Positions 44,959 to 53,979 of a stretch of 64,000 nt of DNA are shown in pieces; position 1 is the stretch's first letter; the number at the start of each line of letters is the position of its first letter. The DNA comes from an uncultured Clostridia bacterium (lineage in GTDB: Bacteria > Bacillota > Clostridia > Peptostreptococcales > Anaerovoracaceae), in the NCBI GenBank assembly GCA_934234035.1, contig CAKQHH010000003.1, positions 61,282 through 125,281 on the forward strand. Reading direction: 5' to 3'. The notes under the pieces were generated by a model. That model ran no database searches. It was not told the DNA's origin and was given only the letters and a program-made list of their open reading frames with translations. The position numbers and the translations under genes are program-made.

Positions 44959-46995
44959 TTATTTCTCTTCTACTTCCTTCTTCCGGATAGCCTTTGTCTC
45001 AATCTCTTCCACAATCTGGCGGACGAATTCGGACAGCGGCTTGCTGCCTTCGTCACCGGCGAATCTGGAACGAACGGAAACGGCGTTTTCTTCCTCTTCC
45101 TTGGCACCCAGCACCAGCATATACGGAATCTTTTCCATCTGGGCTTTGCGGATCTTGTAGCCGATACGCTCCGTGCTGTGGTCTACGTGGACATCTACGC
45201 CGTTGCGGCGGAGTTCACGGAATACCTTTTCCGCATAGTCATCGTACTTGTCGGAAATCGGCAGGATACGAACCTGCTCCGGGCACAGCCATGTCGGGAA
45301 GTTGCCCGCATATTTTTCGATGAGCCATGCCAGCGTTCTTTCGTAGCAGCCCATGGAAGTACGGTGGATGATGTACGGGCGCTTCTTGGAACCGTCCTTA
45401 TCGATGTAGTACATATCGTAGCGCTCTGCCAGGAACATATCCAGCTGAATGGTGATCATGGTATCTTCCTTGCCGTATACGTTCTTTGCCTGGATGTCCA
45501 GCTTCGGACCGTAGAATGCGGCCTCGCCGGTCGCCTCGGTGTAGTCCAGACCGATTTCGTCCAGGATGGTTCTCATGGCATCCTCCACGCGGTTCCAATC
45601 CTCCGCGGTTCCCAGATACTTCTCGGAGTTTTCCGGATCCCACTTGGACATTCTGTAGGTGACATCCTCCTCCAGACCCAGGGTGGTGAGGCAGTATTTT
45701 GCCAGGCGAACGCAGTTCTTGAACTCTTCGTCAATCTGCTCCGGCGTGCACACCAGGTGACCCTCGGAAATGGTGAACTGACGAACACGGGTCAGTCCGT
45801 GCATCTCGCCGGAATCCTCGTTACGGAACAGAGTGGAAGTCTCCGCCATTCGGTACGGCAGATCCCGGTAACTCTTCTGACGCGCCTTGTACACATAGTA
45901 TTGGAACGGGCAGGTCATCGGACGCAGGGCGTATACATCGCTGTCCGCATCGTTTTCAATCATCTTCAGGTCCTGAACACCGTGGATCTCACGGGAAGCA
46001 TCTTCCGCATTGTTCAGATCCTCCAGGTTATCGTAGCCCAGCAGGAACATGCCGTCCTTGTAGTGGTACCAGTGATCCGAGATTTTGTACAAAGTGGACT
46101 TTGCCATCAGCGGCGTACGGGTACGAACGTAGCCCCACTCGTAATCCTCCAGATCCTCAATCCAGCGCTGCAGCTTCTGAATCATTTTGGTGCCGTTCGG
46201 CATGAACAGCGGCAGACCCTGACCCACTACATCCACCGTAGTGAACAGGTCCATCTCACGGCCCAGACGGTTGTGGTCTCTGTTCTTGATATCTGCCAGG
46301 TACTCCAGGTACTCTTCCAGATCCGCCTTCTTGGTATATGCGGTACCGTAGATTCGGGTGAGCATCTTGTTGTGCTCGTCACCCCTCCAGTACGCACCGG
46401 AAGAAGAAGTCAGCTTGAACGCCTTGATCTGCTTGGTGCTCATCAGGTGCGGTCCCGCACACAGCTCGATGAAATCACCCTGCTGATAGAAGGAAATGGT
46501 CTCGCCCTCCGGCAGATCCTCAATCAGTTCCACCTTGTACGGCTCTTCCCGGTTCTTCATCATCTGAATGGCCTCTTCCCTCGGCAGCGTGAAGTACTCC
46601 AGGCGGTCGCCCTTCTTGATGATCTTCTTCATCTCCTTCTCAATCTTGTCCAAATCCTCCCGGGTCAGCGGCGGCATGTCGAAGTCATAGTAAAATCCGG
46701 TGTCGATGGAAGGTCCGATGGCCAGCTTTGCCTCCGGGTACAGGTTCAGCACCGCCTCCGCCAGAACGTGAGAGCAGGTGTGGCGGTACGCATGCTTGCC
46801 CGCATCGGAATCGAAAGTGAGAATATTCAGCTCACAGTCGCTGTCGATCACGGTACGCAGGTCCTTCACCTCACCGTTCACCTCGCCCACGCAGGCAACG
46901 CGGGCCAGTCCCTCGCTGATATCCTTCGCGATATCGTAGATGGACATCGGTTCCCCATATTCACGGGTACTTCCGTCTTTCAAAGTAATAATCAT
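44959..46995 (-). CDS. thrS: Threonyl-tRNA synthetase
   Basis: 678 residues, class II synthetase. Order: TGS domain (MIITLKDGSTREYGEPMSIY in part), editing domain with HTCSHVLAEAVLNLY and YYDFDMPP, catalytic core with MTCPFQYYVYK and RMAETSTLFRNEDSGEMHGL (in part), and the C-terminal anticodon-binding domain with PTWLCPEQVRILPI. AAGGAGG precedes the ATG at 46995. It is controlled by an upstream T-box, so expression rises when uncharged tRNA-Thr accumulates. Confidence 0.97.
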   Translation of the reverse strand: MIITLKDGSTREYGEPMSIYDIAKDISEGLARVACVGEVNGEVKDLRTVIDSDCELNILTFDSDAGKHAYRHTCSHVLAEAVLNLYPEAKLAIGPSIDTGFYYDFDMPPLTREDLDKIEKEMKKIIKKGDRLEYFTLPREEAIQMMKNREEPYKVELIEDLPEGETISFYQQGDFIELCAGPHLMSTKQIKAFKLTSSSGAYWRGDEHNKMLTRIYGTAYTKKADLEEYLEYLADIKNRDHNRLGREMDLFTTVDVVGQGLPLFMPNGTKMIQKLQRWIEDLEDYEWGYVRTRTPLMAKSTLYKISDHWYHYKDGMFLLGYDNLEDLNNAEDASREIHGVQDLKMIENDADSDVYALRPMTCPFQYYVYKARQKSYRDLPYRMAETSTLFRNEDSGEMHGLTRVRQFTISEGHLVCTPEQIDEEFKNCVRLAKYCLTTLGLEEDVTYRMSKWDPENSEKYLGTAEDWNRVEDAMRTILDEIGLDYTEATGEAAFYGPKLDIQAKNVYGKEDTMITIQLDMFLAERYDMYYIDKDGSKKRPYIIHRTSMGCYERTLAWLIEKYAGNFPTWLCPEQVRILPISDKYDDYAEKVFRELRRNGVDVHVDHSTERIGYKIRKAQMEKIPYMLVLGAKEEEENAVSVRSRFAGDEGSKPLSEFVRQIVEEIETKAIRKKEVEEK

Positions 46996-47024
46996 TTGGT
47001 TTCCTCCTTCTTGAACGGAAGGCA

Positions 47025-47265
47025 CAAAAAAATCCCTTCCGCAGATATACTGTCAGAAGGGACGCATACATTTCGTATTCGTGGTTCCACCCATCTTCCG
47101 GGAAAAATCCCGGCACTCATTATGGCTTTTCACGCGGCCGGCGGGCAGGATTAGTGCCACTCGGAGGTGGTGTTCCGCAAGTCCGAATCTGGGATAATTT
47201 CACCGGCTATCCCTCTCTGTAAGATTCCCCCGACAAGCGTACTGTCCTCGTCATCGTTTTATTTT
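47025..47265 (-). promoter_or_regulatory. T-box leader of thrS (threonine)
   Basis: On the minus strand: stem I begins near GATGACGAGGACAGTA; a probable ACC specifier lies in GGAACACCACC (47169-47171); the conserved T-box TGGGTGGAACCACGAATA is at 47076-47093; the terminator CCCTTC...GAAGGG with TTTTTTT is at 47025-47062. Uncharged tRNA-Thr would stabilise the antiterminator. The ACC choice is by position and not proven. Confidence 0.93.
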
Positions 47266-47276
47266 TATAATCATAG

Positions 47277-47305
47277 ATTCTAGCACCGGCGCAAAACCTT
47301 GTCAA
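47277..47305 (-). promoter_or_regulatory. thrS promoter
   Basis: On the minus strand TTGACA, 17-base spacer, TAGAAT, just upstream of the T-box stem I. Confidence 0.8.
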
Positions 47306-47349
47306 GCGGTAAAAACAAATTTGCCTCGGCCCGCTCCTCCGGCAAGCCC

Positions 47350-48570
47350 CTAGATTACCAGTCCGTAGCGATTGGCCAGCGGAATGAGCTCCTTCTCCGG
47401 CAGATCGCCGGCATAGATGGCCCGGCCTTGATAGATCTCCAGCGCCTGCTCCAGAAGGGACGCATCATTGCAGAGAATGCACAGGGGCAGCGGAATGGCG
47501 TACTGGAAGTCCTCCAGGTTATCCAGTTCTTCCTCCGATTTGATTTCCACCGTCATGAAGAGGGCATCCTCGTCATCCTCCGCTTCCTCGCAAGAATCCT
47601 CCAGGTGCTCATCGCAAGGATAGATTTTCCCGATTTCAAGATCCGTCGGCAGGAGGTAGAGATTCTTCTCCGTTGCCAGGGGGATTTTGCCCTGAAAATC
47701 CGGGTGAGGGGGAAGGAATTCCACCTTCTGAAGTTCCCGGTGAATTGCACGGATATGCTCCTCCGTAGAGCCGCAGCAGCTTCCGAAAATGCCCACGCCG
47801 GCAGCCGCCAGGTCCTTCACGTAGGAGGCCAGCTCCTCCGGACCACAGTCGTAGTAGGTCACCCCGTTCTTCGTCTTCGGCATGCCCGCGTTGGGTTTGG
47901 CGATGAGGGGCACCTCCGCGTACTTCTGCAGCCGCTGAATGTGGGGCAGCATCTGATCCGGCCCCGTGGAACAGTTCAGCCCGAAGGCATCGATGCCCAT
48001 GTTCTGCAGGATCACCAGCGCCGCCGCGATATCGTTGCCCATCATCGTGCGGCCGTTGGCCTCGCAGGTAAAACACACCATGATGGGTTTATCGGAAATT
48101 TGGCGGATGGCCAGCACCGCCGCCCGGGCTTCCGCCAGGTTGGTCATGGTCTCCACGGCGTACAGGTCCACCCCGGCTTCCTCCAGAGCTTCCGCCTGTT
48201 CCCGGTAGATTTCCAGCATCTCCCGGAAGGTGGTGTTCCCGATGGGCTTCAGGAATTTACCGGTCTGGGAGATATCCCCCGCCACCAGCGCGCGCCCCTC
48301 GGCATTATCCAATGCTATTTTTGCCAGACGTCGGTTGTACTCCGTCACCTGATTGAAGACGCCGTACTCCTCCAGTTTGACCCGGTTGGCCCCAAAAGTC
48401 GGGGCGTACAGCACGTCGCTTCCGGCGTCGATGTAGTTGTTGTGCAGATCCGCAATGGCATCCGGGTGCTCCAGCACCCACTGCTCCGCGCTGATGCCGC
48501 CTCGGTAGCCCCGCTTTTGAAGCTCGGTCCCCGTGGCGCCGTCCAGCAGAATCGGAAAATGAAGTTCCAT
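47350..48570 (-). CDS. Homocysteine S-methyltransferase-family protein with an extra C-terminal domain
   Basis: 406 residues. The N-terminal 300 form the Zn-dependent methyltransferase barrel: DGATGTELQKRG, GLNCSTGPDQM and the zinc motif GSCCGSTEEH. The last 110 residues include an acidic run (EEAEDDEDALF) and do not match the usual short enzymes; they may be a separate small domain. AAAGGAG precedes the ATG at 48570. The gene diverges from a corrinoid methyl-transfer block, so the methyl donor may be a methyl-corrinoid or a betaine-like compound rather than methyltetrahydrofolate; this is inference. Confidence 0.85.
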   Translation of the reverse strand: MELHFPILLDGATGTELQKRGYRGGISAEQWVLEHPDAIADLHNNYIDAGSDVLYAPTFGANRVKLEEYGVFNQVTEYNRRLAKIALDNAEGRALVAGDISQTGKFLKPIGNTTFREMLEIYREQAEALEEAGVDLYAVETMTNLAEARAAVLAIRQISDKPIMVCFTCEANGRTMMGNDIAAALVILQNMGIDAFGLNCSTGPDQMLPHIQRLQKYAEVPLIAKPNAGMPKTKNGVTYYDCGPEELASYVKDLAAAGVGIFGSCCGSTEEHIRAIHRELQKVEFLPPHPDFQGKIPLATEKNLYLLPTDLEIGKIYPCDEHLEDSCEEAEDDEDALFMTVEIKSEEELDNLEDFQYAIPLPLCILCNDASLLEQALEIYQGRAIYAGDLPEKELIPLANRYGLVI

Positions 48571-48621
48571 AATATGCTCCTTTGTAGTCGTCTCTTTGTC
48601 CCTGTAAAATCTTTTCTTAAT

Positions 48622-48651
48622 ATTATAGGCAGGGGGTTTTGGAGGTGTCAA
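48622..48651 (-). promoter_or_regulatory. Promoter of the homocysteine methyltransferase gene
   Basis: On the minus strand TTGACA (48651-48646), 18-base spacer, TATAAT (48627-48622): consensus boxes. Confidence 0.8.
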
Positions 48652-48674
48652 GAAAATATCAAAAATGGTATAAT
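48646..48674 (+). promoter_or_regulatory. Promoter of the DUF2284 gene
   Basis: TATAAT at 48669-48674, with TGTCAA 17 bases upstream as a weak -35. The same six bases are the -35 of the divergent promoter, so the two overlap. Confidence 0.55.
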
Positions 48675-48702
48675 AAATAATTACTACCGAGGGGATAGGG
48701 AA

Positions 48703-49239
48703 ATGAAAACAGAAGAAATCATCGAGCTGGCACGGGAGATTGGATTCGACCACGCCGGAGAACTGAATATGGGGGCGCTGGACTTCCGGCAGGAGGTGCG
48801 GGACATGTGTTCAAGCGGACGCTGCCGGGCCTACGGCACCCGGTGGAGCTGCCCGCCGGCGGTGGGAGATCTGGAACACAGTCGGCGCCGGGCGAAGAAG
48901 TATCACCGGGGAATCCTGGTGCAGACCACGGGACAGATGGCACACGACTTTGACAGCGAGGGGATTTTTCGGGCAGAGCGGCGCCACAAGGAACGGTTTG
49001 CCACCCTGGTGCGGCAGATTCGCTACTTCTGTCCGGACTGCCTTCCCATGGGAACGGGGGCCTGCACCCTGTGCCGAAAGTGCACCTATCCGGACCGGCC
49101 CTGCCGCCATCCGGAAGAAATGTTCATTTCCATGGAAGGCTACGGCCTGCTGGTAAACGACGTGGTGAAGGCCTCCGGTCTTCGGTACGACTACGGGCCG
49201 GGTACCATCACCTATTCCGCTGCGGTACTGATTGACTAG
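48703..49239 (+). CDS. DUF2284 cysteine-rich metal-binding protein
   Basis: 178 residues. Cysteines occur as CSSGRCRAYGTRWSCPP in the N-terminal half, then CPDCLPMGTGACTLCRKCTYP, then PCRHPEEM. This pattern is the DUF2284 family, small predicted Fe-S or metal proteins often found near corrinoid methyltransferases and anaerobic redox enzymes. GAGGGGATAGGG lies upstream of the ATG. It could supply electrons for reactivating the corrinoid protein next door; that is inference. Confidence 0.85.
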   Translation: MKTEEIIELAREIGFDHAGELNMGALDFRQEVRDMCSSGRCRAYGTRWSCPPAVGDLEHSRRRAKKYHRGILVQTTGQMAHDFDSEGIFRAERRHKERFATLVRQIRYFCPDCLPMGTGACTLCRKCTYPDRPCRHPEEMFISMEGYGLLVNDVVKASGLRYDYGPGTITYSAAVLID

Positions 49240-49277
49240 AAAAGGGATTTTTTTACAGGGACAAAAGGAGAACCAAT

Positions 49278-51020
49278 ATGACACCAAAAGAAATATTTCT
49301 GGAGCTTTTGAAAAAAGAAGGGCGCCCGGAGCGCCTGCTGGACCAGTACGAAGCCCTGCAGATGGCCTTGGGAGATCCGGTGAGCCGGTACCTTCGGGAA
49401 GGGCAGGTTCGGGGCTCCCGCACCATTGACCGGTGGGGCGTGACCATTCTGTTTCCGGAGGATGCGCCGGGCACCATCCCGTACCATTCGGAGGAGGCCA
49501 CGGTGCTGAAGGACATCCCCCGGTGGAAAGAGGTGGTCCACGCGCCGGATATCAAGAGCAACTGCCAAGAAGGCTGGGAGGAATTCCGAAAGATCCAGCG
49601 GGAAAAAGCGGGAGATGAACGCCTTCTGGCGGGTTTTATGGGAACCGGAATCTTCGAGCAGTGCCACTTCCTGATGGGTTTTGAGGATACCCTGACCAAC
49701 TTCTACGAGCACCCCAAGGAGATGCACGAGCTGATCGACTACATCCTTCAGTACCGTCTGGAGTACGTGCGGATGCTGATCAAGGGACTGCAGCCGGACG
49801 TCATCTTCTCCCACGACGACTGGGGCGCGAAAAACCAACTGTTCATGAAGCCGGAAATCTGGCGGGAATTCTTTAAAGAGCCGTACCGGAAGTTTTACGG
49901 AGAGATTCGGAATGCGGGCTGCATCGCCATCCACCACTCCGATTCCTACCTGGTGCCGATTCTGGATGACATGGTGGAAATCGGCATCCAGTGCTGGCAG
50001 GGCATCCTGCCGGAGAACAACATCCCGGAGGTGGTGCGCCATCTGGACGGCCGCATGATCGTCATGGGCGGCGTGGGCGCCGAGATTGACCGGGGCGACG
50101 CCACGGAAGAGGAAGTTCGGACGTACATGCGGAAGATGCTGGCGCAGAACGGAACCCTGGGGCACTTCATCCCATCCATCACCTACGGGCTGAGAGGTAC
50201 CATCTTCAAGCAGGTGGATCCGATTATCGACGAGGAAATCGCCCGGTACAACAATGAGCTTCACTTCCGGCACTACAACTATCCGGTGACGGAAAAGAAA
50301 TATGCCCTTTCCACGGGCAAAAATAAATCCGCATCTCACGGGGAACAGAAGGTGTCCGACAGTGTTCGGAAGACCCCGCTGGGAAAGGTGGCGGACGTGC
50401 TGATGAAGGGAAACCGGAACCGGATGGAGAAGGTGTGCCGGGAAGCCCTGGATGCGGGATATGCGCCTCAGGAAATTCTGAACAAGGGATTGATTACCGG
50501 AATGACGGAAGTGGGCAATGCCTTCTCCCGGGGAGAGGTGTTCGTCCCGGAAATGCTGATGTCCGCAAAATGCATGACCACGGCTCTGAATCTGCTGAAG
50601 CCCATGCTGGTAGCCGATGCGGGGGCATCCTTGGGCAAAGTGTGCATCGGTACGGTGCAGGGAGATATGCACGATATCGGGAAGAATCTGGTAAAGATCA
50701 TGCTGGAAGGAAACGGTTTTGATGTAATCGATCTGGGAAGCGACGTGCCGGCGGAGACATTCGTCCGCACCGCCAAAGAAGAGAAGTGCGACATCATCTG
50801 CTGCTCCGCACTCCTCACCACCACCATCGAAGAGATGCGGAAGGTGGTGGAAGGCTGCAAGGCAGCGGGCATCCGAGAGGATGTGACCATCATGGTGGGA
50901 GGCGCTCCGGTGACCCAGGATTTCTGCGACAGCATCGGCGCGGACATCTATACGGACGATGCCACCGCCGCGGCCAAGGCAGCGGTTCAGGCGATGGAAA
51001 ACCGGCAGCGACCGGCGTAA
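49278..51020 (+). CDS. Fused URO-D-type methyltransferase and corrinoid-binding protein
   Basis: 580 residues. Residues 1-345 are a uroporphyrinogen decarboxylase-like (MtaA/CmuA) barrel, with FSHDDWGAKNQLFM and the probable zinc histidine region IAIHHSDSY. A linker follows, then about 375-580 form a MtaC/MtbC-like corrinoid protein: a helical cap and the B12 motif GDMHDIGKNLVKIM (D-x-H-x-x-G). Such fusions resemble CmuA and move a methyl group from a small substrate to protein-bound cobalamin and on to a thiol or folate. AAAAGGAG precedes the ATG. The substrate is unknown; the neighbours suggest an N- or O-methylated amino-acid derivative. Confidence 0.87.
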   Translation: MTPKEIFLELLKKEGRPERLLDQYEALQMALGDPVSRYLREGQVRGSRTIDRWGVTILFPEDAPGTIPYHSEEATVLKDIPRWKEVVHAPDIKSNCQEGWEEFRKIQREKAGDERLLAGFMGTGIFEQCHFLMGFEDTLTNFYEHPKEMHELIDYILQYRLEYVRMLIKGLQPDVIFSHDDWGAKNQLFMKPEIWREFFKEPYRKFYGEIRNAGCIAIHHSDSYLVPILDDMVEIGIQCWQGILPENNIPEVVRHLDGRMIVMGGVGAEIDRGDATEEEVRTYMRKMLAQNGTLGHFIPSITYGLRGTIFKQVDPIIDEEIARYNNELHFRHYNYPVTEKKYALSTGKNKSASHGEQKVSDSVRKTPLGKVADVLMKGNRNRMEKVCREALDAGYAPQEILNKGLITGMTEVGNAFSRGEVFVPEMLMSAKCMTTALNLLKPMLVADAGASLGKVCIGTVQGDMHDIGKNLVKIMLEGNGFDVIDLGSDVPAETFVRTAKEEKCDIICCSALLTTTIEEMRKVVEGCKAAGIREDVTIMVGGAPVTQDFCDSIGADIYTDDATAAAKAAVQAMENRQRPA

Positions 51021-51050
51021 AGAAATATGTTTTTATAGGAGGAAAGGAAA

Positions 51051-52034
51051 ATGCTGTTACTATCGAAAGAAGACATTCGCAAAGTCGTAACCATGGCAGA
51101 TATCATCGAGGGGAACAAGGTGGCCTACAAGAGCGTGGTGGACGGGGAAGTGGAGAACCCGCTGCGCACGGTGATTCCGGGAAAATATGACGGATCCTTC
51201 GTGTTCATGCCGGCTTACGCACCGGGACTGGATGCGGCGGCGCTGAAGGTGGTGGATATTTTTCCCCACAACCCGGAACAGGGACTGAAGACATCCCCGG
51301 CACAGGTGCTGCTCATCGACGGTAAGACGGGATACATCAGCGCCATTCTGGACGGCACCTATGTGACGGAAGCCCGCACCGGTGCGGCCTCGGGCGCGGC
51401 CTTCGACATTCTGGGAAAGAAGGAATGCCGGAAGGGGGCCATGATCGGCACCGGCGGACAGGCGGCCTGCCAGCTGGAGGCCATGCTGACGGCGAGAAAG
51501 CTGGAAGAGGTGGCCGTGTACAGCCGGAATAAGGAGAAGCGGGAAGCTTTTGCGGCGGAGATGCAGGAGGAACTGAAGGAATTCGGCACCCGAATCTACG
51601 CGGCGGACAGCGCCGATGAGGCGGTGGAGGATGCGGACCTGCTGATTACGGTGACGGGATCTTCGGAGCCGGTATTCGACGGCACCAAGGTGAAACCGGG
51701 CTGCACCATCAGCTGCGTGGGCACCTACGAGCCGCACAAGCACGAGCTGGATCCGGCGGTGCTGCCGAGAACCTCCAAGATTATCTGCGACTCCAAGGAC
51801 GCAGTGATGGCGGAAAGCGGGGACCTGCTGATTCCGATTCGGGAAGGCATCATTTCCGAGAGCGACGTGCTGGGAAGCCTGGGAGACGTGATCAACGGAA
51901 CCGTGGCCGGCAGAGAGAACGACGACGAGATCATCGTCTTTGAGAACGTGGGCATTGCGGCCCTGGATCTGGTGGCGGCAAAGGTCATTTACGATAAAGC
52001 GGCAGAGAAGGGCATCGGCCAGAGCTGGGGCTAG
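51051..52034 (+). CDS. Ornithine cyclodeaminase/mu-crystallin-family protein
   Basis: 327 residues. N-terminal LSKEDIRKVVTMADIIEG and the Rossmann motif GTGGQAACQLEAM, then VGTYEPHKHELDP, identify the OCD family. Members include ornithine cyclodeaminase, alanine dehydrogenase and ketimine or N-methyl amino-acid reductases, so the reaction is open. AGGAGGAAAGG precedes the ATG. It lies 30 bases after the corrinoid methyltransferase and is probably co-transcribed, suggesting it handles the demethylated product, for example a proline- or ornithine-type amino acid. Confidence 0.85.
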   Translation: MLLLSKEDIRKVVTMADIIEGNKVAYKSVVDGEVENPLRTVIPGKYDGSFVFMPAYAPGLDAAALKVVDIFPHNPEQGLKTSPAQVLLIDGKTGYISAILDGTYVTEARTGAASGAAFDILGKKECRKGAMIGTGGQAACQLEAMLTARKLEEVAVYSRNKEKREAFAAEMQEELKEFGTRIYAADSADEAVEDADLLITVTGSSEPVFDGTKVKPGCTISCVGTYEPHKHELDPAVLPRTSKIICDSKDAVMAESGDLLIPIREGIISESDVLGSLGDVINGTVAGRENDDEIIVFENVGIAALDLVAAKVIYDKAAEKGIGQSWG

Positions 52035-52074
52035 CTTCTGCATCGGAACAAAAACGGAACTTAGGAAATAGGAT

Positions 52075-53313
52075 ATGGAACAAATCGAGAAAACAGAAAA
52101 ATATATTTTGGTAGCGGTGGCCACCGGCGAGGAAGAGGCAGCCTGGGCGTCCCTGGAGGAGCTGGGAGAACTGGTGCGCACCGACGGCGCGGAGGTGTCC
52201 TCCATGGTGGTGCAGAACCTGGACCATCCGGAGCGGGCCACCTATGTGGGCAGCGGCAAAGCCCTGGAAATTCGGGAGATGCTGGAGGTGCAGGAAGCGG
52301 ACGGAATCATCTGCGACGATGAACTGACCCCTTCCCAATTCCGGAATCTGTCGGATGCCATCGGGGCAAAGGTGCTGGATCGGACCCTGCTGATTCTGGA
52401 TATCTTTGCGGCCCACGCCAAGACCAAGGAAGGAAAGATTCAGGTGGAAATCGCCCAGCAGCGATACCGGGCCTCCCGCCTCCGGGGAATGGGGGAAGCC
52501 ATGTCCCGGCTGGGTGCGGGCATCGGTACCAGAGGACCGGGCGAAACCAAGCTGGAGACGGACCGCCGGGTGATTCAGAAGCGCATCAAGGTGCTGTCCG
52601 ATGAGATCGAGGATATGAAGCGGGTGCGGGAAACCACCCGGAAGAAGCGGTCGGAAAGCGCCACCATGACCGTGGCCATCGTGGGATACACCAACGCGGG
52701 AAAATCCACCCTGCTGAACAAGGTGACGGATGCGGGCATCCTGGCGGAAAACAAGCTTTTTGCCACGCTGGATCCCACCACCCGAACCGCGGTGCTGCCA
52801 GACGGGCAGTCGGTACTGCTGACGGATACCGTTGGTTTTATCAACAAGCTGCCCCACCACCTGGTAGACGCCTTCCGAAGTACGCTGGAAGAGGCGAAGT
52901 ATGCGGACATCATCATGCACGTGATTGATGCGTCCAACCCTCAGTGGGAACTGCACCGAAAGGTGGTGCTGGATACCCTGAAGGAGCTGGGCGTGGTGGG
53001 CAAACCGGTGATCACGGTGTGGAACAAGATGGACCTGCTCCCGGAAGGGGAGAAGCGCCAGGATTTTCAGGCAGAGGCATCGGTGATGATCTCCGCCAAA
53101 AAGAACCTGGGCTTGGAGGAGATGTTCGACGAGCTGGGACGAATCGTTCGGGAATCCCGGGTGTACGTGGACACGGTGCTCACCTATTCCGAGATGGGCA
53201 TTCTGGAGCAGATTCGGAAATTCGGCCAGCTGCTGGAAGAGAAATACGAGGGAGACGGCATTCACGTGAAGGCCTACGTTCCCCATGCTTTGGCGTATCT
53301 GGCAGAGCGGTAG
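52075..53313 (+). CDS. hflX: GTPase HflX
   Basis: 412 residues. N-terminal HflX domain with ERATYVGSGKALEI and a helical glycine-rich segment (GAGIGTRGPGETKLETDRR, in part), then the G domain: GYTNAGKSTLLN (G1), DPTTR (G2), DTVGF (G3) and NKMD (G4). HflX binds ribosomes and splits stalled or stressed 70S particles. Normal family length. It is preceded by the methyl-transfer genes and followed by a HAD hydrolase. Confidence 0.95.
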   Translation: MEQIEKTEKYILVAVATGEEEAAWASLEELGELVRTDGAEVSSMVVQNLDHPERATYVGSGKALEIREMLEVQEADGIICDDELTPSQFRNLSDAIGAKVLDRTLLILDIFAAHAKTKEGKIQVEIAQQRYRASRLRGMGEAMSRLGAGIGTRGPGETKLETDRRVIQKRIKVLSDEIEDMKRVRETTRKKRSESATMTVAIVGYTNAGKSTLLNKVTDAGILAENKLFATLDPTTRTAVLPDGQSVLLTDTVGFINKLPHHLVDAFRSTLEEAKYADIIMHVIDASNPQWELHRKVVLDTLKELGVVGKPVITVWNKMDLLPEGEKRQDFQAEASVMISAKKNLGLEEMFDELGRIVRESRVYVDTVLTYSEMGILEQIRKFGQLLEEKYEGDGIHVKAYVPHALAYLAER

Positions 53314-53358
53314 TACAGGGCCGGCGGAAGCGCCGGGAAAGAAAACGAGGAAATGGAT

Positions 53359-53979
53359 ATGATACAAACAGTTATTTTCGATATCGGCCGGGTGCTGATC
53401 GGCTTTGAGTGGAAGGAATACGTCCACGAGCTCTTCGGCGATCCGGCGGTGGAAGCTCAGGTGACGGATGCCACCTTCGGCAGCGGAATCTGGAACGAGA
53501 TGGACCGGGGAATCTGGTCGGAGGAAGAGGTGCTGGCGCGGTTCATCGCCCGGGCGCCGGAGCGGGAGAAAGAGATTCGGGTCGCCTTTGACCGGGTGGG
53601 CCGCTGTACGGAGCGGAAGGAATACGCCATCCCGTGGATCGAGGACCTGAAGGACCGAGGGTACCGGGTGCTGTTCCTGTCCAATTACTCGGAACACGTG
53701 CGGAAGAGAAGTGCACATGCGCTGGATTTCCTGCCTCACCTGGAGGGCGGCGTCTTTTCCTACGAGGTGCACCGCATCAAGCCGGAGCCGGAAATCTACC
53801 GCATCCTGCTGGAGAAGTACGAGCTGAAGGCAGAGGAGTGCGTCTTCGTGGACGACAACGGGAAGAACATTCAGGCGGCCCGGGAGCTGGGCTTCCGCAC
53901 CGTGCATTTTGAAAATTACGAACAGGCCCACGAGGCGCTGGAGAAATTGCTGAAGAGCGACGGAGAAGCGGATGAATAG
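53359..53979 (+). CDS. HAD-superfamily hydrolase
   Basis: 206 residues. Motif I is VIFDIGRVLIGF (the nucleophile Asp is present but the usual second Asp is Gly, as in some YihX-like members), motif II SNYSEHV, motif III lysine in RIKPEPEIY and motif IV VDDNGKN. Probably a small-molecule phosphatase. The start at 53359 fits GAGG eight bases upstream. It overlaps the ABC permease gene by eight bases, so it is translated with the transporter/lar operon and might serve it. Confidence 0.85.
   Translation: MIQTVIFDIGRVLIGFEWKEYVHELFGDPAVEAQVTDATFGSGIWNEMDRGIWSEEEVLARFIARAPEREKEIRVAFDRVGRCTERKEYAIPWIEDLKDRGYRVLFLSNYSEHVRKRSAHALDFLPHLEGGVFSYEVHRIKPEPEIYRILLEKYELKAEECVFVDDNGKNIQAARELGFRTVHFENYEQAHEALEKLLKSDGEADE

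Noticed and set aside
47299..48702. Plus-strand open frame fused in front of the DUF2284 gene
   Set aside because: It is antisense to the homocysteine methyltransferase gene. The ribosome site and promoter place the real DUF2284 start at 48703.
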